Shown: piece after piece, positions 7,516-15,800 of the stretch | Layout of the letters: each line of letters opens with the position of its first letter | Numbering within the stretch: position 1 is the first letter of the stretch | Assembly (NCBI GenBank): GCA_015063655.1 | Contig: SVTU01000012.1 | Span: 1 to 19,545, forward strand | DNA length: 19,545 bases | Direction: 5' to 3' | From: Oscillospiraceae bacterium | Lineage (GTDB): Bacteria; Bacillota; Clostridia; Oscillospirales; CAG-272 | Notes under the pieces: generated by a model | Told to the model about the DNA's origin: nothing | The model's database searches: none | The model's input: the letters and a program-made list of their open reading frames with translations, nothing else | Translations under genes and position numbers: made by a program

Positions 7516-7537
7516 GACACCAAAAAGAAAAGGTGTC
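7516..7537. promoter_or_regulatory. Candidate operator palindrome in the divergent region
   Basis: GACACC (7516-7521) and GGTGTC (7532-7537) are perfect 6-bp arms with a 10-base A-rich spacer. They lie between the divergent MATE and alpha-galactosidase promoters, some 30-55 bp upstream of the latter's -35. An operator is plausible but unproven. Confidence 0.4.
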
Positions 7538-7569
7538 TGAAATCGGAACAAGTTTTTCCCTCGCTCCTC

Positions 7570-7598
7570 TTGACTTTTGTTTTTCGTTTTGATACAAT
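7570..7598 (+). promoter_or_regulatory. Promoter of the alpha-galactosidase-like gene
   Basis: TTGACT (7570-7575), a 17-bp spacer and TACAAT (7593-7598). It is immediately followed by palindromes in the start-site region. Confidence 0.85.
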
Positions 7599-7605
7599 AG
7601 CGATA

Positions 7606-7634
7606 GCCCATGGGCAAAAAACGGCCTTGGCCGT
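7606..7634. promoter_or_regulatory. Two palindromes at the transcription start of the alpha-galactosidase-like gene
   Basis: GCCCATGGGC (7606-7615) and ACGGCCTTGGCCGT (7621-7634) are both perfect palindromes placed at roughly +1 to +30 and before the AAGGAG ribosome site (7640-7645). This is a typical position for a repressor operator of a sugar-responsive gene; the binding protein is not in the window. Confidence 0.45.
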
Positions 7635-7652
7635 GTGTAAAGGAGCATTCTT

Positions 7653-9377
7653 ATGAAGCAATACTTTGGCCGCTGCTTTGCCGAGCAGAACGAAAACAAG
7701 ATGAGCGTAGGCAACGAGGGCTTTACCATGTCCTTATTTGCAACAGATTGCGGCATGGATGACGCCAACGGCCATTCCCGCCCCCATCTGCGCACAAGCG
7801 CCAAAACGCCGTGGGGCGACGTGGTGTGCCGCGTTTGGGACGACATGTCCGCCATAGAATACGACCGCATGCCAAAGCCCTTCACCATGAAGCTTGAGGG
7901 TGAGCATTGGGTATGCCGAGCCGTTCGCTTTTACGCCTGCACCGACTATCACGATTCCTACGTACAGACCAAGGAATATCCCATGTTCCGCCGTGACGTG
8001 GGCGAGCCCATCTACCGCACGGTCGATCCCATCGAGGGCAATATCTTCTTTTTAGAGGACATGCAGAGTGGCAGAGCCGTGGTGCTGATCTCTCTCAATC
8101 CCGATTTCGTTACCGCGACTTTGGTCGTCAAAGGCGGTGAGGTCACCCTGGATACCAAGACCTACGGCATGGTATACGGCGAATGCCGTGTGGGCGAGTG
8201 CGAGGCCCTTTGCCGTAATTGGTACCGCCACGCATGGCGCTGCACCGAGCTTCACACCATGTCCAATACGTGGGGCGACCTGAACGCCTTCAACTGCGTA
8301 AGCGAGGATTTCGTGCGCCGTGAGCTGGATGCGGCCGAGCAGCTGGGGCTTGACATCGTGCAGATCGACGACGGCTGGCAGAAGGGAAGCACCGCAGATA
8401 AGACCCTGCGCATCTCGGACGGACGCCGCATCTTCCCCGGGGACTTTTGGGAGATCAAAAAGGAAAAATTCCCCAACGGTATCAAGCCCCTGATGGATTA
8501 TGCCAAGGAAAAGGGCTTGCGCCTGGGTGTTTGGTTTGCCCCGCACAGCCACCGTGATTTTGAATATATCAACCGAGACATTGCCGTTCTGAAGAAGGCA
8601 CATGACGAATGGGGAGCTAAGTACTTTAAGCTTGACATGATCTTCATCGAGACGTATAAGGCACGGGACAGGATGGTTCAGCTTTTGGATGCTATTTACA
8701 GCTTTGGCGAGGGTGTGTCGGTGGAGCTTGACGTTACCAACGGCACCCGCATGGGCTTCCTCGGCGCTGCCCGCTACGGCACGCTGTTTATGGAAAACCG
8801 CTACTCGGGCACGGCTAACCTGTATTATCCCCACCGTGTGCTGCGCAATCAGTGGAAGCTGGCACCGTATCTGCCCACCGCCAAGTTCCAGTTTGAGCTT
8901 CTCAATCCCGATCTTCGCCGTGCCTCGTACGCCGAGGACGATCCCTTCGCCCCCGCCACCTACGACATGGATTACCTGTTTGCCACGGTGATGTTCACCA
9001 ATCCCCTGTTCTGGATGGAGGTACAGTTCCTGTCCGAGCACAGACGAGCTCAGCTCAAGGACGTGATGAGCGTGTGGAAGGCACACCGAGACCGTCTGGT
9101 CAAGGCAGATGTCACGCCCATCGGCGAGCAGCCGAGCGGACGCTCCGTAACGGGCTTTTGCGCCGTGTGCGACGACGGACACGGTGACACTGCCTATGCG
9201 GTGGTGTTCCGTGAGGTCACCGACAGAGAGACGGCCGCCCTCACCCTGCCCTTTGCCGCCACGCAGGTCGAGCTTTTGGCAAGCAATGCCGAAGCAAAGC
9301 TCTCCGTAGCGGGTAACACCCTCACCATCACCCTCGGCAAGGAGCGAGCCTATGCCTTTGTCAAGCTGACCAAATAA
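7653..9377 (+). CDS. Alpha-galactosidase-like glycoside hydrolase (GH36/clan GH-D related)
   Basis: A 574-residue enzyme without signal peptide, so cytoplasmic, acting on imported oligosaccharides. Residues about 1-200 form a beta-rich N-terminal domain, then a TIM barrel begins at 'NTWGDLNAFN'. Barrel landmarks: QIDDGWQ (D239, D240, W242), the substrate-pocket motif of clan D; YFKLDMIF (D328), where the family's catalytic nucleophile sits; and ELDVTNGTRMGF (D360), the region of the acid/base strand. 'MENRYSGTANLYYPHRVLRNQW' follows, then a C-terminal beta domain to the end. The acid/base region lacks the common SGGGR-D pattern, so it is a divergent subfamily and the exact sugar linkage (galactoside or related) is uncertain. 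ATG at 7653 has AAGGAG 7 bases upstream. It stands alone, with no transporter beside it. Confidence 0.78.
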   Translation: MKQYFGRCFAEQNENKMSVGNEGFTMSLFATDCGMDDANGHSRPHLRTSAKTPWGDVVCRVWDDMSAIEYDRMPKPFTMKLEGEHWVCRAVRFYACTDYHDSYVQTKEYPMFRRDVGEPIYRTVDPIEGNIFFLEDMQSGRAVVLISLNPDFVTATLVVKGGEVTLDTKTYGMVYGECRVGECEALCRNWYRHAWRCTELHTMSNTWGDLNAFNCVSEDFVRRELDAAEQLGLDIVQIDDGWQKGSTADKTLRISDGRRIFPGDFWEIKKEKFPNGIKPLMDYAKEKGLRLGVWFAPHSHRDFEYINRDIAVLKKAHDEWGAKYFKLDMIFIETYKARDRMVQLLDAIYSFGEGVSVELDVTNGTRMGFLGAARYGTLFMENRYSGTANLYYPHRVLRNQWKLAPYLPTAKFQFELLNPDLRRASYAEDDPFAPATYDMDYLFATVMFTNPLFWMEVQFLSEHRRAQLKDVMSVWKAHRDRLVKADVTPIGEQPSGRSVTGFCAVCDDGHGDTAYAVVFREVTDRETAALTLPFAATQVELLASNAEAKLSVAGNTLTITLGKERAYAFVKLTK

Positions 9378-9432
9378 GCAGGATATACGACAAATGAGCG
9401 AGGACTTTGCCCGAGCGGGCAACCCTTATAAC

Positions 9433-9500
9433 GGGAGGCGGAACGCCTCCCCTACGGTGAAACCATATTGTTTTTCTGTAGGGGAGGCGTTCCGCCTCCC
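9433..9500. repeat. Dispersed palindromic repeat, copy 3 (perfect nested inverted repeat)
   Basis: Two 23-bp arms (9433-9455 and 9478-9500) are perfect inverted copies, and each arm is itself a hairpin (GGGAGGCG-GAA-CGCCTCCC and its mirror). The 22-base centre is A/T-rich. The arms share the GTAGGGGAGGCG core with the copies at 1531 and 5890. Cruciform or double-hairpin RNA would form. Confidence 0.85.
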
Positions 9501-9526
9501 TCGCTCCCGTTCGCTTGCGAACGACT

Positions 9527-9552
9527 CCTTCCCTGGCAAGGGAAGGCTTTTT
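9527..9552 (+). terminator. Intrinsic terminator downstream of the alpha-galactosidase-like gene
   Basis: A perfect 8-bp stem CCTTCCCT/AGGGAAGG (9527-9534, 9539-9546), a 4-base loop, C and five T (9548-9552). It lies 150 bases past the stop, beyond the repeat, and isolates the giant gene's promoter. Confidence 0.85.
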
Positions 9553-9673
9553 GTTTTCATAAGCAAAACAAACGTAGCCGTAAGCGAAGCGCACGAGCTG
9601 CTGTTTATGACGGAAGGTGTCGAAGGGAAATGTAAACATTTTATGAAATAATTGTTAATTTTACATGTATTAC

Positions 9674-9702
9674 TTGATATTTTAAGAGGGCAGGCGTATA
9701 CT
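9674..9702 (+). promoter_or_regulatory. Promoter of the giant lipoprotein gene
   Basis: TTGATA (9674-9679), a 17-bp spacer and TATACT (9697-9702), in a locally A/T-rich leader. The RNA would have a leader of about 60 bases before ATG 9770. Confidence 0.82.
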
Positions 9703-9717
9703 ATGAGTTATAGTATA
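9697..9717. promoter_or_regulatory. Operator-like perfect palindrome on the -10 box of the giant gene
   Basis: TATACTAT (9697-9704) and ATAGTATA (9710-9717) are exact inverted copies with a 5-base centre. The palindrome begins at the -10 hexamer and spans the start point, so a protein bound there would block the promoter. No regulator gene lies beside it. Confidence 0.6.
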
Positions 9718-9769
9718 TATTTAATTTTAAGGAAAGAAATTTTTTCAAGTACAAGAATGGAGGAGTATC

Positions 9770-9841
9770 ATGAGATCAAAATGGTTAGCAGTCCTTCTTT
9801 GCTTGGCGGCGTTGCTGTGTCTTGTCACGCTTGTCGCCTGC
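9770..9841 (+). other. Lipoprotein signal peptide with Cys24 lipobox (part of giant CDS)
   Basis: A positive start (R2, K4) and a hydrophobic stretch from W5 end in L21-V22-A23-C24, matching the [LVI][ASTVI][GAS]C lipobox. Cleavage before Cys24 and diacylglycerol attachment would tether the protein to the outer face of the membrane. Confidence 0.85.
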
Positions 9842-12800
9842 GATGAGGAAACGGATTGCACTCATGCCGACAAGGAATGGGTAGATGAGATATTGGCAAC
9901 CTGTACGGCTGACGGAACGGTCGGCCACTACGTTTGTAACGGCTGTCAAAAGACCTTTGACAAGGACGGTAAGGCAATTTCTGACCTGTCTATTCCTGCA
10001 GCACATAGCCCCGAGGACACCTGGAGCACGGCAGACGGTAAGCATTACCATGCCTGCACCAAGTGCGACGAGAAGCTTGATCTGACAGACTGCTCGGGCG
10101 GGGAAGCTACCTGCACCGAGAGAGCCAAGTGCTCGGTCTGCGCAAAGGAATACGGTCCTGAGCCCACGCATAAGCTCAGTGCCGAGTGGAGCTTCCGTGA
10201 TAACAAGCACTACCATGCTTGCGAGAACTGTGACGAGATCTTTGACGAGGCGTCCTGTACGGGCGGCACGGCTACCTGCACCGAGAAGGCCAAATGCTCG
10301 GTTTGTCAGCATGCCTACGGTGCCGAGCCTAAGCACAGCCCCGCCACCGAGTGGAGCTTTGCCGATAACAAGCATTACCATGCCTGTGCTAACTGCTCCG
10401 TTCACCTTGACGAGGCACCCTGCTCGGGCGGCACGGCTACCTGCCAGACGCTGGCCAAGTGTGCGGTTTGCCAAAACAGCTACGGCACGAACGGCGGTCA
10501 CGTGTATGAGCTTGACAAATACGACGATGACTTCCATTGGGAGGAGTGCTTGTGCGGAGAGAAGAAGACGCTTGTCCGCCACGTCTACAGCTCGTCCCGA
10601 GTAACGCCTCCTACCTGTACGGAAGGCGGTTACACCACCTATTTCTGTGAGTGCGGTCATTCCTATACGGATAACGAGACGCCTGCCACGGGCCATTCCT
10701 ATGCCGATACGCTCACGTTCGAAGGCGGCTATCACTGGTATGCCGCAACCTGTGGCTGTGAGGGTGAAAAGAAGGGCTATGCACGTCACGAGCTCCATGC
10801 ACACGTGACCGATCCGACCTGTACGGTAGACGGCTACACCGTCTATACCTGCGAGTGCGGCTACATGTCCGAGCCTGACGATATCGTTCCCGCCACGGGT
10901 CACTCGGTGGCAGTGTGGAATCAGGGAGAAACGGTATTGGTTGACGCCACACGCTGTGCGTACAGCGTGCATTACAGCGGTGAATGCACCGTTTGCGGAC
11001 AGACGGGCACGAAGACGGAGACGGTAAACAACCACACCACGTATGAGAAGATCGTGACCTCTGCAACCTGCCGTGAGGCGGGTCAGAAGAGCAAATTCTG
11101 CTCGTCTGAGGCGTGTGTCTTCCACGACACGCCCTTGGATACCTATGCGTACGAGGATGCCGAGGCGCACGTGTGGACCGAGGACCCCGGTCGCTCGGAT
11201 GAGACCAAGACCGTATATAATTGCCTCTTCTGCAACGCCACTAAGACGCAGTCTCACGGCGGCTCTGCCAACATTTCGGGAAGCGATTTGGGGCAGACCA
11301 GTGAGGTTGAGATCGCCAATCCCAACGGCTCGACCGATGGCAGCATCGTGATCGGCCTTGGCAACGGCATCAAGGATACGTTTGGCGGCCAGGACGTCAG
11401 CATTTCCGCAGGCACGCTGACCGACGGCGAAAAGCAGGCGGCGATGGATCGCACCCAGCTTTCCCCCGAGGATAAGCAAAAGCTTGCAGGCTGTGACATC
11501 TTTGAGTTTACCTTCACGGCGGGCGGAAACAACGTCAGCCAGCTTGAGGGTGTGGCAACCATTCGCATTCCCTATACCCTGCAAAGCGGGGATAATCCCG
11601 ACAGCATTATCGTGTGGTATATCAGCGACGGAACGCTCACGCCCGTTGAGGCGGTCTATTCCGTTGGTGCTGACGGCAAGGGCTACGTAACCTTTACCAC
11701 CACGCACTTCTCATACTACACGGTTGACTCCATCGATCCCGCCGAGATCTGCGAGAAGCTGGAGAAGCACGACGAGGAGCACGTTCACGTGGTGGCACCC
11801 ACCTGTACCACGGGCGGCTATACCGTGTGTCTGCGCTGCGGACAGCAGATCGAGGGCAGTGCTGTGCCCGCTCTCGGACACACGCTCAACGCCGAGCTTG
11901 TGCGCCCCGCCTCCTGCTCGCAGAACGGTGCGGTTCGCTACACCTGCTCGGATTGCGGACTCTCCTACGAGGTCGTTATTCCCGCTACGGGTCACTACCA
12001 TGTGGCGGCAGAGCAGATCACCGCTACCTGTAAGACGGCGGGGAAGGTCACCTACCGCTGTGTGCATTGCGGCGATACCTACAGAGTGACCACGCCCATG
12101 CTGGCGCATACCTATCATACGCATCTGGTGGCACCCACCTGCCAGATGAACGGCTACACCGAAAAGACCTGTATGGCCTGCGGTGACGTGGTGAGAACGG
12201 GCGTTATGCCTGCTGTTGCCCACACGGCAAGCACGGTGTGGTACACCGACAAGGACAGCCACTACCATATTTGTACGTCCTGCGGCGAGAGAATGGACGA
12301 ATCGGCACACGTGCCCGGTCCTGCCGCTACCGAGCAGACGGCACAGCTTTGTACCGTTTGCGGCTATACCATCGCGCCTCCTGTTCAGCACGTTCACGTG
12401 CTGACCAAGGTAGAGGCGATCGCACCTACCTGCACCGAGAGCGGTAACATTCTTTACTACGTTTGCGCCTGCGGCGAGTGGTTTGCCGACGAGGCAGCAC
12501 AGCAGAAGATCGTGGACCACGCCTCCGTGATCGCCGATGCCACGGGCCACAGCGCCCGTCCCACGCCCTACGTAGAGCCGACCTGCACAAGCGAGGGCTA
12601 TACGGCAGGTGTGTGGTGCGATGACTGTGAGGTCTACCTGCGCGGACATATCACCATCGCCAAATACGAGCATGATTACCTTCAGATTGTGACCGCTCCC
12701 ACCTGCGAGCAGGCGGGAAGCATCACCTACCGTTGCGCTCACTGCGGCGATACCGAGGGCATGCAGGCCGAGCCCATTGCCGCTCTCGGCCACGAGTACC

Positions 12801-15800
12801 GTGCCTTTGTGACCGCTCCTACCTGCGAGGAGGGTGGCTATACGTCCTACGTTTGCACCCGTTGCGATCATACAACGACGGGCAACGAGACCGCACCGCT
12901 CGGACATCGCTTTGTGTCTGTCCTCACGGCAACCGAGGAAGGCCACTTCCATGCATGCGTGCGCTGTGACGAGACGACCGCCGTGGAAGCGCACATTCCC
13001 GACTATCCCGAGGCAACGACGGAGCACGGCGTGAAGTGCGCCAAGTGTAACTACGTGATCGCCGAGGCGATTGCTCATACCCATGCCGCCGTGGAGAAAT
13101 TTGCCGCTATTACGCCCACCTGCACACAGCAGGGACGCATTGCGTACTACGTTTGCTCCTGCGGTGAGTGGTTTGCCGACAGAGCATGCACCGTGGTGAT
13201 CTACAACCGCGGAAGCGTGATCCTCTCGGCTACGGGCCATGCCCCCGCTTACCTTGCCGCACAGCAGCCCACCTGTGAGGACATTGGCTTCACGGCAGGC
13301 GTGTTCTGTAACACCTGCGGCGAATGGCTGTCGGGTCACGAGGAGCTTGCGCCCAAGGGACACGTTGAGGTTCCCGGCTATAACGACAGCATGCACTGGG
13401 TGGCTTGCTTTACCTGCGGAAAGACGCTGAGCCAGGGCGAGCATGCTTGCCGTGCTGACGTAACGGTACCCACCTGCGAGAAGGGTGGCTTTACCGTTTA
13501 CACCTGCGATTGCGGATATACCTATACGGGCGACGTGACTGCTCCCTTGGGTCACGCATACGGCGATTGGAGCTTTGACGGCAAAAACGCCCACGTTCGT
13601 GTGTGCGCTAACGATGGCTCGCACGTGGAGCGTGAGGTCTGCATCATGCAGGCTGTTGTGACCCCGCCTACCTGCGAGGAGATGGGCTACACCACGTTTA
13701 CCTGCCCGACCTGCGGGAGAACCGTTGTGGATCAGTACGTGCCCGCGCACGGACACCGCTACGGCAAATGGACACACGTTGGCGGTGACGTGAATCAGCA
13801 CGTCAAGGTGTGTAGCTACGATGAAACGCACAAGCAGTATGAGGATTGTGCCTTTGACAGCACGACGGTTGCACCCACCTGCACCGAGGAAGGCTACACG
13901 CTTTATTCCTGCTCTGTGTGTGACAATCACTTCGAAACAGACTTCATTCCCGCCCTCGGTCACATGATGAACAACTATAAGTGTGTGAGATGCGGCGAGC
14001 TTGACGAAAGCGTACAGTATTATTTCTATGGCAGACGCGGTGGCGAAATGGGCGGAGGCTATCAGGAGCGCTTCTACCTGGAGGACGGCACGCTGCAGCT
14101 GTTCATTTATCGAGAGCAGGGCGAAACGACACCTGCCGAGCGCTATACCTACTATTGGGTAAAAGAGGACAACTGCTTGTTCTCCTTTGGCAATGAGGCG
14201 CATACCTATGATGCGTTTGAGGCATGCTATGAGATCTTGAAGGACGGCTCGCTCACTCGCTACGTGTGCGACCTGATGCAGAACCGCTTCCACCAGTATA
14301 TTGAAACGTCTCGCACGCCCGCAACCTGTACAACGGCAGGCTCGTATACCGAAATGTGTCGTTACTGCGGATATGGCGCAACGTACGTGCTCACCCCCAA
14401 GGGCCACAGCTATGAGAACGGCGCTTGTACGGTCTGTGGCAAGGCAGAGCCTACCCTGGATGAGGGTCTGCGCAAGCAAACGCTCTCCGACATGAAGAAG
14501 ACGCTCTCCGATATCGAGCAGATCGGCTGGCAGGTATCCGAAAAGGATATGAAGACGCTTGAAAAGCTGTATGATACCGTGGAGAACGCAACCGACGATG
14601 ACAGCATCTATGCGGCCAAGAAGGCGTTTGATACGCTTGTTGAGGAGCTCAGACAGGCCAACGCCGAGCTTGACAACGAGGCGCTTGAGGCCTTGCGCGC
14701 CGATGTATTGGCATACATTTCCAACAGTTGGAGAGGCGTTCGCATCCTTGGCGTAACCGAGGAGCAGAGAGCAATCTACGAGGACATTTTGAATGCTGCC
14801 CTTTTTGCAACGGACAGACAGACTCTTGAAAGCCTTGACAGAGATATGGATCATTTGGTCATGGAGATTCGCAGCTTGGCGACCTCGCAGTTCCCCGATC
14901 AGGAGCTGTTAAGCTCTCTGCAGGCAGAGATCCAAAGCCGCTTTAGCCGCATGAAGCGTGTGGCCGATCTGACGGAAGATCAGAGAATGATGCTTCAAGC
15001 ACCCATGGACATGGTCAACCAAGCCGTGTGGCTCATTGACCTGCAGGATGCCTTGAATGCCTATGAAGAGGCGGAGGCAATCCTTCTTGACGAGCTGGAT
15101 GAGACGGTACGCTACCGCTTTGAGGCGGTGACGTCGATGGATGAGAGATGGCAGGCTTTGGTTGCTGTCAACGAGAATGCAAACGAGTATCGCACAAGAT
15201 ACTTGAAGATTGAAAGAAGCATTACAAGCGCTTCAGACGAAAAGGCAGTGGACGAGGCACTTTCGCAGTTCGAGGCACTTCTTGAGGAGATCGCACAGAG
15301 CGGCGCCGTTGACGAGGACTACCGCAAGGAGGTCCTTGACCATATGGACGCCAAGATGGAGCAGATGCAGAGCATGGGCTGGAAGGTATCCGACGAGGAT
15401 TGGAGCGCTTTGCAGTCGATTCATATGGGTGTGAAGGAAGCCACCAATGCCGATACCATTGCTTCTCTTAAAAACCAGTTTGACGCCATCGTTGCAAGAC
15501 TTCGTGAAGAGAACGGCGGCATGGGTGAGAATGACATTGAGGCCTTGCGAGAGGAAACGTCATCGTATATGAAGGCCGAGTGGAAGGCCGTGCAGTCCTT
15601 TGGCGTGACCGCCGAGCAGAGCGTACGCTATAACGAGCTTTTGGTGGACCTGATTCAGGCACAGGACAGCCAAGGCATATACGAGATTCGCACAGCGTTT
15701 GACAGCTTGATCATGGAGATCCGCAGCAACGCAGAGGGCGAAACGGTCGATGAAGCCTACTTGAAGGAAGTGCGGACGAAGATCACCAATCGCTATAGCG

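Noticed and set aside
8052..9422. 456-codon minus-strand open frame
   Set aside because: Lies opposite the alpha-galactosidase-like gene, which has motifs, promoter and ribosome site; the antisense product shows none.
9630..9666. ATGTAAA/TTTACAT inverted pair as an operator
   Set aside because: Seven-base arms 23 bases apart in A/T-rich DNA are expected by chance; the nearer palindrome at 9697-9717 is far more convincing.
9785..11707. 640-codon minus-strand open frame
   Set aside because: Mirror of the first Cys-repeat part of the giant gene, with no promoter or ribosome site of its own.
11711..14854. 1047-codon minus-strand open frame
   Set aside because: It is codon-aligned with the sense frame of the giant lipoprotein gene, has no recognisable start context, and its protein is a Val/His/Gly/Arg-rich mirror of the Cys repeats.
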